DNA of 64,000 bases from Ectobius pallidus (Eukaryota > Arthropoda > Insecta > Blattodea > Ectobiidae): NCBI GenBank assembly GCA_964059195.1, contig CAXKWD010000006.1:177132825-177196824 (forward strand). Reading direction: 5' to 3'. Shown here in pieces: positions 35,874-48,000 of the stretch. Numbering within the stretch: position 1 is the stretch's first letter; every line of letters starts with the position of its first letter. The notes beneath the pieces were generated by a model. That model was not told the DNA's origin. It was given only the letters and a program-made list of their open reading frames with translations, and did no database searches. Position numbers and translations under genes: made by a program.

Positions 35874-37315
35874 GGATTATATGTTGTACAAGTATAAAGA
35901 AAGGATTAAAGAAAAAAGGACTCGTTATATTAAATGTTATCGATAATATCAAGTGGAAATAGGGGGTGCTGCAGTTCCACAGTGCCTATACACAAGTCAC
36001 CGCTGTAATACATATAACATCAAATGGCAAGAATTATTATAATTATGTAAGCTTTTTTTTTTATTCTATGGCATGTTAAAATTTAAAAGACAAGTGTTTA
36101 CTTTTCACAAAATATAAAAGTATATTTAAACTTTAAAAGAACAAAAGATTATAATATTCTCATTTCAACCCCTGGACTTCAATATATCAAGTCAAATTGG
36201 ACGTTTGCCAGTATACATTCTAATGATCAGACCAACTATTAAAGAAATTGTTGTTCTTTTTGATAGAACGTCTTCTGACCTTGGAGACCCTTTTGCAACA
36301 TTTTTCCCTTATCCAAAACTTTTCAGTTGTGATTACTCTACATTTCTAGTTAAGATAAGATAAGATAAGATAAGATTTATTTAGTCCAGCTGAACATGTA
36401 CATGTTATGGGACGCGTCAAAACAATTACAAACAAATTTATATATTACATATTTACGATTATTAAAATATTAATTACAAAATATACAATTTAAATATACA
36501 ATTAGAAACATAATCAGAACAGTTTGTCAATAATATTAGGTTAACTTTGATTAATTTATTCTGGCAAAACTGGCCGACGTCTTGGGAACCTGAAACAAGG
36601 AAACAAAGATCACTGTCTGAATAACTCTGAATAACTCTGTCTGAATAGTTCTATGGGGAAATACAAGTCTTCGAAACCGGGCAAGATGGCCAAGATGGAA
36701 ACGTCCCCAGTCGTAAAGGCAAATGCTGAATTGGATATTTACATACCATGAATCATCCTCACCATTTCATCCATTTAAATTAATATCAGTTGAAATTTAC
36801 TCCATAAAATACACTGACAATAGAAACAATTAACAATCAATAGTTCCATGGCCTACCATATTTATAGACACAGATCCCGAAGTACTGATATGGCCTTGTA
36901 GCTAAAAGGAGTACAAACACAGCTGAATTGCTTGGTTCGTTCTCTCAGTCAATGACGTACAGACTCATTTTTACGTGAATATTGCTCTGTAGAGCAAGTT
37001 ACAGGAAATATAAGTCATTACTTGTAATAGGAAAGTAATTTTGATAAACAATGAACAGCACGTGAATTTCACTTACATTGCCAGGTCGCATAACTGACTC
37101 TGTTAACCAATCATGTATTGACTTAATTGAACACTAAGAATTCATGTGACCATGGTTTCCTGCCTTAGATTCAATGTGTTCGTAACGAAGTTAACTACAT
37201 TGCATAGCAGAGCACTCTAAATGACATCACTCTGCTAGCTAGTGCGTATAGTGCTTATAAATGTAAGGGTTCCCCTAGAAAAAATGCTACTTCAGCACTG
37301 ACCACCCAGAGACTA
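35874..37315. other. No gene; LINE/SINE tail at 36352-36420
   Basis: 36352-36375 is (TAAGA)5 followed by TTTATTTAGTCC, which on the minus strand is AATAAA followed by a pentanucleotide tail, as in several LINE families. The remainder is unassigned AT-rich DNA. Confidence 0.5.
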
Positions 37316-38315
37316 TACTATTTCCAACTAAAGAATAAAGTAGATGTAAACAAACACACTGATATGTATTACTCCGCGACCACATGTTTGTTGACACATT
37401 GCAGACGACGCAATTTCAATGCAAGAGGAATTCGTTAATATTGATCAAAGTAAGCTAGCATCTACAGAAACAAAGCTGGATTTCCACAAATATTACATAT
37501 GCCTACGTTTAAAATTCTAATGCATTGTAATATTTTGATGTTATAATGAAAATCTACTTCCTTCAAAATGCATTAAAAACATTCAAGATTACAGTTTTTT
37601 CGCCACTATTTAACGGCTTTCCCTGCTTATGCTTAACAACACGAGGTGGTGAGGGCTGATTAGCTTCAGCCATTGAACTGTAATGCTGTTTTATTATTTA
37701 TAATAGCTGTGGTAAGCTTGTTTTCACCGTATGAATTAAACTAACTAACTAACTAACTAACTAATCTCTTTATTCCCATTAAACAATACATAACAGAAGT
37801 AATGATTGTATAGGCGTCGTCAATTGAAACTTAAAATTAAAAATATATACATATGATAGAAGAGAAAGTATAAGTACACAAGAACAAACATTGTTAATAT
37901 ATAGAGTTAGATAATTAATTTTGCACAATACTAATATGGAAAATATTATTGAACGTTAACTGTCTTCGAGGAATACATGACAAGTGACTGTGTTATTTTT
38001 CCATACCTTTGTTGTCTTCAGGCATGCGCGTCTCATTACATTCAACCGATAATATCAAATAATATTAATGGTATTTCTTAAATCACATAGAAAGTGTTGC
38101 TACAAACTTGAGAAACGTGCTTAATTTAGTCCTACATCAAATACATTACTTACTTTTTATGTTTTGAAGAAACTACATTAATACTCGGAAGAAGACGACA
38201 AGCAAGAGCCTGGAGGGGTTGTGCGTCCAACTGCCAATCAGAACCCATCATGTCACGTGGTTTTGTTTACATCTACTTTATTCTTTAGTTGGAACTAGTA
38301 TAGAGATGATAGGCT
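37316..38315. mobile_element. TIR element, ~1 kb
   Basis: CTATACTATTTCCAACTAAA and GAATAAAGTAGATGTAAACA at 37316-37360 are mirrored at 38265-38312 (TTTACATCTACTTTATTCTT, AGTTGGAACTAGTATAG). TIR about 43 bp with one or two mismatches. Target duplication not clear. Contains (CTAA)6 at 37740-37763. Confidence 0.65.
37740..37763. repeat. (CTAA)n with TTTATT flank
   Basis: Six CTAA units followed by TCTCTTTATTCCC; resembles a minus-strand LINE 3' tail (AATAAAGAGATTAG...). Confidence 0.75.
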
Positions 38316-38340
38316 CAGTGTCAAATCCAGACATTTTGGA

Positions 38341-38500
38341 TGGCTGCCTGAATGGTATAGTGGTTAGCTTTGCTGACTACGGAATCACAGGTCTGGGTTC
38401 GATCCCCTGTACCTCAGAATTTCCTGAAGTAGGAAGGTCTGGGACGGAGTGCACTCAGCCTCATGACACCAACTGAGGAGGTACTGGTACTGGTACTCAA
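38341..38500 (+). mobile_element. tRNA-derived SINE
   Basis: A-box-like TGGTATAGTGGTTAGC and B-box GGGTTCGATCCCC spaced as in a tRNA, followed by an unrelated body and a (GGTACT)n-like tail (38480-38498). Confidence 0.78.
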
Positions 38501-38507
38501 TAAAATA

Positions 38508-40004
38508 CAGTCAAACCTCCTTATAACAATATTTGGGGGCCCTAGCACATCGTATTGTTATATGAGGGTTTTTGTTATATTGAGGGATATCTTTAGAAAA
38601 CTGCATAGAAAACAAAAACCCGTATTATGTATTTACACAGCCTAAAGGAGAAAAAGTAATCTGCGCCACTTCTACCTTTTCCCCCAACCAGTAAAACACA
38701 AGTGAATGACTCGTTAGTGAGATTGTGTTTTGAAGTTCTTCGCTAGAGACATGTTGTTACCAACCTAAAGATAGAGCAGATAAAGCACTCGTTACCAACA
38801 TACATTGAACGGTACCAACGTACAGACAAGTACCCTCTCATCACCTCATGTGCAAAAATTGTTACTGAATAGAAACGAACATTCACATATTAGGTCTAAC
38901 TTTTGTTTGTCTATAACTACTGCCGCAACCTACATATCTCATTTTTATTCTATTTCAAATTCGGTGTCAGCTGTGGTGCAGATTACATACACAAGCCTAA
39001 AGGAAAAATTTATTTAACATATACTGTAACAAACACTACACTTTCCTCAATTTCTCTTCTCTTTTTAAGAAATATAGCCGATGTAGATTGCAACTTATGT
39101 CTGCTTCAAACCATCATCCAAATCTTTAAACGCTGCTAATTTTGTTTCAAGCGGTGGCCTTAGCTATTTTTCGCCCACCCACTGAAAAAGAACTGGTTAG
39201 CTGTTTAACACCTAGCAACATAGCCTAAAAACATATAATAAATTACCAATAACATTAAAATCACTATCTGGCACAACTTTCAAGCGCCAAAATAAGAAAT
39301 TTCTTATTAATAAATGCTTGTATGATATTGAAGAATTGTAGAAATAATTAATAATGATAAGTTCCTACAACAGATAGAAATGTCATATGATTGAAAAAAT
39401 GATAATAGAATTAATGATAAATGTAAGGTTAATCTGACTAATTTGTATACTGAATTGTCTTGTAGCTACCTGACTTATAGCTACCAGCACTATTGATCTA
39501 GGGTTTTTATTGTATTATATTGTAATTGTTTTTTATTGTATTATATTGTAAGTTAATGACGAAGCTACCAGCACTATTGATCTCATATTTTTATTATATT
39601 ATTTTGGTTTAGGTTAGGTGGCTCTAGGCCATTAAGCATGAAAAAGATATAAAAAGGAGAGGAAGGTGCCAGAGAACTTATCAATTGGCAGGAGAAGCTG
39701 GTCTTCAATTGGTGCTGGCTCTGGTATCATAGAAACACATAAAAAGAAAGAACAATAAAAACGAAAATTTTCGGACAAACTTTGCCCTTTGTCAATCACT
39801 TAGAGAATGGAGCTTGATGGTCTAGAATGGCAATTTCACTTTAACATATGTATCGTTATAAAAGGGTGTTTGCAAAATATCTTAATCACTATAACAAGGG
39901 ACAAATAACGCATTAAGATAGGAAATTTTGCTGCGACCATAGAAAAATATCGCTTAATGCAGGTTTATCATTATATCAGTCTTCATTATATGGAGGTTCG
40001 ACTG
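38508..40004. mobile_element. pogo/Tigger-like nonautonomous element
   Basis: CAGTCAAACCTCCTTATAAC at the left is mirrored by CAGTCGAACCTCCATATAAT at the right, with TA on both outer sides (38506-38507 and 40005-40006). This CAGTC.AACCTC terminus is typical of pogo-type Tc1/mariner elements. 1497 bp; no DDE transposase frame. Confidence 0.85.
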
Positions 40005-40339
40005 TATTATTATTAACCTTACGGCAGGTGCACCTAATTTTGTCACATGAGCAGGCGCGTGTTGTAAAATTTACAACATGGACATTTTAATATAATAAGA
40101 AGCCTGTGCTAATATATTGAAGACAACAGTACATGTCCACTGTTACCACATGCTATAACAAAAATTTCAGCTCTCTTATGCCCGGTTTCTACAAACTAGT
40201 GAATTACCTATGGGTAAATTATCCATGGACAAATTAGTTCCATTTAACCTACACTAATATAATGAGCAAGGCCTTGGAGTTGTACAGTTAATTTAATTCA
40301 GAAGGCTTTGATTCTCATTGTTTAAATATTACTATTGAT

Positions 40340-41024
40340 CAGGGGAGTATCCAAGATTTATTTTCGGGAGGGGCTGTGATAATCCTAACATTACTATCAC
40401 AAGGGTTCAGAAGTTGATGATCTAAAAATGACCTATAAATTACCTTAAATTTATGAAAATATGACATGACAAATTTAAAATATGACACTATTTCTAAATA
40501 TATATCTAAAAAGGGAATATACAGTAGCATATTAATATAATAATAAACAAAGGACAATATTTTAAGTATGTTATTTGACTACTTTAATATTATGTTTACT
40601 ATATTAATGAATTACGAGATTGCTTTGTCTACAATGTTGGAAAAGTTCATTCTGAAGACAATATAGGGAAAAATCTAACGAACGAATTAAAATTTCCTGA
40701 AAATGACTGGTAGAAAATAAAATGCAAAATATGAGTAAGGTATTATTGTTCGTTTTGACAGTAGACGAACTTATACTACATCCTGCATTGTCTGTGATGT
40801 CTCAGAAAAGAGATGACATATCATCAACCTCTGAGCCCTAATTATCACACACAATTATACTGAACACGTTAGAATAACGCATTTCACCTTTTTTAAGTCA
40901 AAATGTGCAATTGAACTGTCTACTTTCTGAGAAATTAAAGTGCCCTTATGTGCAATATATTAGCATGACTTAACGTTTCGGGGGGGGGCTGGGGGCTGCA
41001 GCCCCCCCTCTGAATACGCCCCTG
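40340..41024. mobile_element. hAT-like CAGGGGCGTATTCA element
   Basis: CAGGGGAGTATCCAAGA at the left and, reversed at the right, CAGGGGCGTATTCAGA. Perfect target duplication CTATTGAT (40332-40339 and 41025-41032). Other copies: 56651-58112, 60946-61706. Confidence 0.93.
40401..40840. mobile_element. hAT-like element nested in 40340-41024
   Basis: AAGGGTTCAGAAGTTGATGA at the left and TAGGGCTCAGAGGTTGATGA reversed at the right; flanks ACTATCAC / ATTATCAC (7/8). The same nested element is present at the equivalent place in 56651-58112. Confidence 0.8.
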
Positions 41025-41300
41025 CTATTGATCCTATGAAAGGTTAAATTTTATCCAGCCATCCATGAAAGGATAAATTAACCCGAAGATTTACCCTTGG
41101 AAAGATCTAGCCCGAGTTTGTAGGAACATTTTTTCTGTAATTTTCATATTAACCCAGAGGACATTTATCTAGAAACTCGCCACAAGTGTAAGTGATTGTT
41201 ATCTTTAAATTATTTGTGTTTGTGTGGTGTTATTTTTGTGTAAATTCTGTCCATTGGATAATTTACCCATAGGTAATTTGCGAGTTTATAGAAACCGGCC

Positions 41301-42012
41301 ATTGGTTGTTCATAATACCATTTTGACCAGGTATTTTGAAACATTCACTTTCGTAACAGCTTACAAAAAATTTTTGCTTTTTACAAGCAGTTTTGTCATC
41401 TATCACATTTAACTGAAGTTGATGAATTTTTTTGGCGCCCACGGAGATATAGGTCTTGCGCTTTTTTGCCACACGTTCAAGGATCTGATCCTTAGAAATT
41501 GATGATTCATTTCAGAACTGCATAAGAAATACAGTGAGATTGGCTGGCAGTGATTTGAGTTGCACTTTAGATCTTTCATAAGACCTGCTAACTTCTTGTG
41601 AATACACTACGACTACAACATGACAAAAGATGAAGTTTACGTTGGAAATAAAATGTGTCCCTCTTTCTTCATTTGAAGGATTACAAGATGAGGACATTGG
41701 CTATATTTTTCACATTCTAGGACATTGGCTATGTTTTTCACGTTCTTGGGCATTGCTGGATTAATTCACAAATATTAGTTTCCTTCACAAAGTCAGAGGC
41801 AACTTCATGAAGACGTATTTTTTTGCATATTGGCTCCTTGAACTAAACATGCATCTGTGACAAGAGCAGGTGTGCGTTGTATTTTTTACAACATTCAACA
41901 CCTCATCGCTTAAAGTTGAGAAAATCAACTGATAAAGCTAAACAAGGAAACTGAAGCCAAAGTAACATTGTTGAGTAATGTATGTGCTTAAGCTTTCACG
42001 GCCGGCGTTTAC
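41301..42012. other. No gene recognised
   Basis: Short frames only; no motif or repeat that I can support. Confidence 0.5.
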
Positions 42013-42239
42013 TGAATTTACAACTTCCGGGCTGTGTGGCCGTGGTCTATGAGTGTCTAGTGCTGACGTTTCGCCGCGAGCTGCGTCAGGCATCTTCAGA
42101 GCGATGTGTCTAGCTGGATGGTCGGCTGTCAGTGACAGCTAGACACATCGCTCTGAAGATGCCTGACGCAGCTCGCGGCGAAACGTCAGCACTAGACACT
42201 CATAGACCACGGCCACACAGCCCGGAAGTTGTAAATTCA
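42013..42239. repeat. Perfect 104-bp inverted repeat (palindrome)
   Basis: 42013-42116 is the exact reverse complement of 42136-42239, with a 19-nt loop. The right arm contains CTGAAGA (42154-42160) and GCGAAACGTC about 20 nt later, resembling hammerhead ribozyme core strings known from Penelope-like retroelements and retrozymes. Confidence 0.95.
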
Positions 42240-43014
42240 CATTGTTGAGTAAGCATCAACAATGCAATAAATTATGGGGTAGGTGCAATAACTCAAGGTT
42301 AAGGCATTGATAATGCACAAAAACCGCTGCTGTTGTACAGCGTGCCTGCCGGAAGGTTAAAGTAAAAGCTGTAGTCACGAAAGCAATCAGTATTGCTGTG
42401 GGAGTCGGCATGCTGACCATTCTTGCCATCTGCCCTGGTAGATGACCCAGCCGTCAAACGGTAGATCATCTCTCACAGGATCTGGTGCAAAGGAGTTTAG
42501 TTTAGTTACTCGATTCTAGCATGTGAAGAGGATGAAATAAATTCTATTCTATTCTATTCTATTATCAAAGTAAATACGAAAATCGTGAATATTTCCATGT
42601 TCATGAAACTTTAAATAGTACCGGCACATAATAATATAATAACTTTTGAAGGTTTTTATATTTTTATTTTTATTTTAAAAGGGGAGGGAGAAGAAAGACC
42701 TCAAGAGTTCATGTACGAGACTACGAGGTCATGGTTCTAGAGCTCTCGAAAGGTTCTACTCATTCGAGATCGATTATAATCATAAGAAACGATTCACGGT
42801 CAACATAGCCAACATTATACGTTCTTGTACGAGAAAGAAAATAACGTCAAGTTTTAATTCAACACTGTTCTCTGTATTATTATCTGTTAATTTTAGTACT
42901 GGATATGATGTTTTATCAAGTTCTTCGACCAATTCTCGTGTGTTTAATGTTTCAATGTATTTTCGCTTTCGCTTGATGAAGGTTGCCTAACCTGTTTGTA
43001 GTTATTATTTTATT
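42240..43014. other. No gene; retroelement-like tail at 42480-42563
   Basis: GATGAAATAAAttctattctattctattct at 42528-42563 is an AATAAA followed by a TCTAT pentanucleotide tail, suggesting the 3' end of a plus-strand LINE. 42563-43014 is unassigned and would have been the region directly upstream of the helicase gene before the hAT insertion. Confidence 0.5.
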
Positions 43015-43022
43015 AACGTGAT

Positions 43023-44939
43023 CAGTGTTGCCAACTTAGCGGAGTTCCCGTTATATTTGGTGGATTTTTAACGTTTTCAACGGGGAAAAATATGGTTTTA
43101 GCGAATAGCGGATTTTTTAGTGGATGTTGTGCTTTGACGGAATATTTAAAAAATCTAATATAATGCCATATTTTAAATTTTCTTTATTAAATTTTAGCGT
43201 TTGAGCCTGATGACATTACCAAAATATTTCGGCTAAAGAGATGAGGTTTCCGGATGACGCACTGTCAGAAATAAACTTCCATTAGTTTCTATTCGACTGA
43301 AACTATGACCAACAAGGAATGGACAAACACCAACTATGAGTTGAGACACACAGTGACACGATTTGCGATTCATGGTTTCCACCATAAGGTGTGCACTGAA
43401 AAGACGTATCACGACGTATCACGAATGTGCATGGTGTGGGGGTTGGAGCAGACCCATGCTCTGACTTGCTCAAAGAGAGCGGTATCAATAGTACATTTAT
43501 GTAGTGACTAAGTGATCAGTGACAGTGCTCTTCTTTAATGCCCATTGGGCGCATTTCATTATTTATTAACAGATCGAACTGCGAGTCAATCAGAAGGAAT
43601 CGATTCGTTCAAGAGCGTGGTATGGTGAACGATCTACTCTCAGTGAACTATCTAGTTCGTTAACAGATCGAACTAGGAGTCAATAAGAAGGAATCGGTTC
43701 GTTCAAGAGCGTGGTATGGTGAACGATCTTCTCTCAGAGAACTAGCTAGTTCGTTAACAGATCGAACTGCGAGTCATTAAGAAGGAAAAAGTTCGTTCAC
43801 GAGCTTGGTATCGTGAACGATCTACTCTCAGTGAACTAGCCAGTTCGTTAACAGATCGAACTGCGAGTCATTAAGAAGGAATAAGTTCGTTCACGAGCTT
43901 GGTATTGTGAACGATCTAGTCTCAGTGAACTAGCTAGTTCGTTAACAGATCGAACTGCGAGTCAATCAGAAGGAATCGGTTCGTTCAAGAGCGTGGTATG
44001 GTGAACGATCTACTCTCAGTGAACTATCTAGTTTGTTAACAGATCGAACTGCGAGTAAATAAGAAGGAATCGGTTCGTTCAAGAGCATGGTATGGTGAAC
44101 GATCTTCTCTCAGAGAACTAGCTAGTTTGTTAACAGATCGAACTGCGAGTCATTCAGAAGGAGTCGGGTCGTTCAAGAGCGTGGTATCGAGAAAGATCTT
44201 CTCTCAGTGAACTTAACTGCTAGTCATTCGGAAGGAATCAGTTCTTTTACGAGCGTATGCAAATTGTGCGAAGATGCCTATGAAATATACCACGCCATCC
44301 CATGCAGCCGAAGAGTGGTCACTAACTAGTTTCTGCAGTGAATAAACACCCATGGAATAAACACATCAAACATGCATATTTTGCGCTATTCTATTATTAA
44401 TTAGTTTAAATTTATAACTCTGGATTGGGGAAAAAATCAAAATATAAGTGAATTTTTTGAATTAAATGAGAATTTTTATACAAGTGATTATAACCTTTTC
44501 AAAGAAATTTCGGAATTTTTTCAATTCAATTCAATTCTGTTTATTAGTCTTTTAAAACATAAATGTTATTGACATCGTCAAAATTACAAAACAAATTAGA
44601 ATTAAAAATAAAAATAAGAACAAAATTAATTAATTAAAACAAAAACATGATCATTACAGCATTATGTACCCTTAAAAAACTAAGGTATTAAAGTTCTCTT
44701 CCTCCACTTCCTCCATGCTGTAGAAACATTTTTGCAGAAGCCACCCTTTTGCCCTTATGCTTTTATTGCTGCCATGGACAAATGCACAAGTTGAAAGTGC
44801 TTTCGGCTATTTGAACTTCAATTAATTAATTATTTTAATTTAGCGGATTTCAGCTAATTTTGAACACTGTTTTAACCACTGCCTTCTAAACTGTGGCGGT
44901 GGTTTTAACGGAACAAATTTGTTGGAGTTGGCAACACTG
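43023..44939. mobile_element. hAT-like element carrying a 94-bp satellite
   Basis: CAGTGTTGCCAACTTAGCGG at the left; CAGTGTTGCCAACTCCAACA reversed at the right. Perfect target duplication AACGTGAT (43015-43022 and 44940-44947). 1917 bp; holds the tandem array 43567-44270 and an AATTCAATTC microsatellite near 44518. No complete transposase; a short stretch near 44740-44815 (CCTTATGCTTTTATTGCTGC to TTCGGCTATTTGAAC) may be a decayed hAT dimerisation-region remnant. Confidence 0.93.
43567..44270. repeat. 94-bp tandem satellite, seven units plus a truncated one
   Basis: The anchor TAACAGATCGAACTGCGAGT recurs at 43567, 43661, 43755, 43849, 43943, 44037 and 44131, exactly 94 bp apart. Each unit contains GTTCGTTAACAGATCGAAC, an imperfect palindrome, and GAACGATCT. 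The last unit is shortened. Confidence 0.96.
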
Positions 44940-44947
44940 AACGTGAT

Positions 44948-45057
44948 TGTGAAATGGCGTCCTGCCGGTAAAGCTTCTGTGCTGTGTGAATGTAAAGTGA
45001 AGATTATACCGAACGTGTGCACTTTATAAGTTCTCCAGTCTTAATAAATACATAGAC
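44948..45057 (+). promoter_or_regulatory. Helicase 5' leader with a short uORF
   Basis: 110 bp between the hAT target duplication and the helicase ATG. It includes a five-codon upstream frame (44954-44971, MASCR) and a TATA-like TTTATAA at 45025. In-frame stops before the main ATG confirm the chosen start. Confidence 0.55.
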
Positions 45058-48000
45058 ATGGGTGATATTAAGTCTTTTTTCCATCAGTGGTGCACAAAAC
45101 AAAAAGTTCAACCACAGTTTGACGTTAGACCCACTGGACCAAAGCATCGTCAGCGCTTTTTATGCGAAGCTCGAGTAGAAGGCTTCGATTATGTCGGTGC
45201 TGGGAATTCAACCAACAAAAAAGATGCACAAAGCAATGCAGCACGTGATTTTATTCAGTATTTAGTTCGCCAGGCTCTGATAAATCCGAAAGATGTCCCT
45301 GTTGATATACCTGGAATGGACAATACCGATAGCGCTCCTGCGGAACTTCCTGCTGGTGGGCCTCCTCCCCCTCATGTGTCCCTGGGTCTTAATGCACGCC
45401 CAGTGTTCCAGCCTGGAATGGGACCCAATGAAATAGGTGAAGCCTATCGCCCTTACCAACGTGATGGAGATCGGCCACAGACGTACATAGACAGACTGGC
45501 CGAACAGCAGAGAGTAGAGGAAGCTGAGGATTTAGATGTAAACGCAAGCATTCATGGTAACTGGACTGTTGATAATGCAAAGTCCAAGTTACATCAGTTT
45601 ATGCAGATGCATCGTATTCAGACAGATTACAAATACACACCCGTGGGACCAGACCATACGAGGAGTTTCGTAGCTGAAATGAGCTTTTATGTAAAACAAT
45701 TGGGAAGAACCATCACTGGTAGAGAAACAGGTTCCAATAAGCAGCAAGCATCTAAAAGTTGTGCTCTGTCAATTGTACGGCAGTTGTTTCACTTGGGAGT
45801 GATCGAAGCATTTAGTGGAACGCTTAAGAAGAATAAGGAAAGCGAGCAGATGAAGCCGTACGAAGTGGCTATAAGCCCTGAACTAGAGACTCAAGTTCTG
45901 AATGTGCTAGAGGATTTACAAATCAAACCCATTCCTGTGGGGCAGCCTGAAGGAGGAGGTCCGGTATCGCTCTTGACTCCGCACGTGCTTGACGAATTCA
46001 TATCTTCTAAACCTCAGCCTGCAGGAGTTGTGCCGTGGTCGCCGCCTCAGCCCAACTGGAATCCTTGGACTGGGTGCAATATTGACGAGGGACCTCTTGC
46101 AACAGCTACAATGGATACAATCAGTGCAGATTTGGGTACAAGTTTCCGAGACCGTATGCAGAATGACAAAGCTTTGCAGTCCATGGTAAAGGAACGTGGG
46201 GCCCTGCCTGTGGCAGCAATGAAGGGACAGATCATGGAGGCGATCAATGATAACCCAGTGGTGATTATTAGAGGCAATACAGGTTGTGGTAAGACCACAC
46301 AGGTTTGTCAGTACATTCTGGACGACTACATCCAGTCTGGACAGGGAGCTTACTGCAATATTGTCATCACGCAGCCTCGCCGCATATCAGCTGTATCCGT
46401 GGCGGATCGAGTGGCCAACGAGAGGGCAGAACAGCTTGGCATAAGCGTGGGCTACAGCGTGCGCTTTGAATCGTGTCTGCCAAGACCTTATGGAGGCATC
46501 CTGTTTTGCACGGTTGGTGTTCTGCTTCGAAAACTGGAAAACGGCCTACGAGGTGTATCGCACGTGATTGTGGATGAAATTCACGAGCGAGATGTGAATA
46601 GCGACTTCATCATGGTGGTTCTGAGAGATATGATTCACACGTACCCTGACCTACGACTCATTCTCATGTCTGCTACAATCGACACTACGCTCTTCAGCGA
46701 ATATTTCAACAACTGCCCAGTGGTGGAAATTGCAGGCAGAGCCTATCCTGTACAGGAGTACTTCTTGGAGGATTGCGTACAGATGCTTAACTTTGTACCT
46801 CCTGCAGACACACGTAAACGCAAAAACAAAGACAAAGATGACAGCGAAGGAACTATTGGAGCAGACGAACAGGATGAGAATCTGAACAAGATGGTGTCTG
46901 ACGAGTACACAGTGCAAACTCGTAACGCTGTTGCCCAGATGAGCGAGAAGGAAGTCAGTTTCGAGCTGATTGAGGAGTTACTCAAGTACATAAAGAACCT
47001 CAGCATCCCTGGGGCTGTGTTGGTGTTCCTCCCTGGATGGAATCTGATCTTTGCTCTCATGCGGCACCTACAGCAGCATCCAATATTCGGTGGTCACGGC
47101 TACAGTATCATCCCACTGCACTCCCAGCTGCCACGAGAGGACCAGCGCAAAGTGTTTGAGTCCGTACCCGAGGGCGTGACCAAGATCATCCTCTCCACCA
47201 ACATTGCCGAGACCTCGATCACAATTAATGATGTGGTGTATGTGATCGACAGCTGCAAGGCTAAGATGAAGTTGTTCACCTCACACAACAACATGACAAA
47301 CTATGCAACTGTGTGGGCCTCAAAAACTAATTTGGAGCAGCGAAAAGGTCGTGCGGGTCGAGTACGTCCTGGATTCTGTTTCCACTTGCTGAGCAGGGCT
47401 CGATTTGAACGCCTGGAAGAGCACATGACACCAGAGATGTTCCGCACACCTCTGCACGAGTTGGCTCTGTCGATCAAACTGCTACGTCTCGGTGCGATTG
47501 GCCAGTTTCTCAGCAAAGCCATTCAGCCACCTCCCATTGATGCTGTGATAGAAGCTGAAGTGCTGCTCCGAGAAATGAAATGTCTGGATAAGAACGATGA
47601 GTTGACACCTCTGGGTCGCATCCTTGCTAAGCTGCCTATAGAGCCTCGCCTGGGAAAAATGATGATCCTAGGCTGCATGTTCTTTTGTGGCGATGCTTTG
47701 TCTACAATGGCTGCGAACAGCTCAACATTCCCTGAAGTCTTCACGACCGGGATGGACCACAGACGTCTGACGTACCAGCAGAAGTCGTTTGCAGGAAATC
47801 GTTACTCAGATCATGTGGCAATGCTGAACGCATTCCAGGCATGGGAAGAAGCTCGCATGGGAGGCGAGCAGGCAGAGACAAACTTCTGCGAGCACAAGAT
47901 GCTGTCGATGCCAACACTGCGAGTCACATGGGAAGCAAAGAACCAGCTCAGGGAATTGTTGCAGTCTGCTGGATTCCCAGAAGAGACCATGGTCCCTGTG

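Larger units (their letters stand above)
40180..41300. mobile_element. TIR element with ~47-bp ends, host of nested hATs
   Basis: GCCCGGTTTCTACAAACTAG then AATTACCTATGGGTAAATTA are mirrored at 41253-41300 (TAATTTACCCATAGGTAATT, GAAACCGGCC). Interrupted by 40340-41024. The GGCCGGTTTC end is reminiscent of Harbinger MITEs; superfamily uncertain. Confidence 0.72.
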
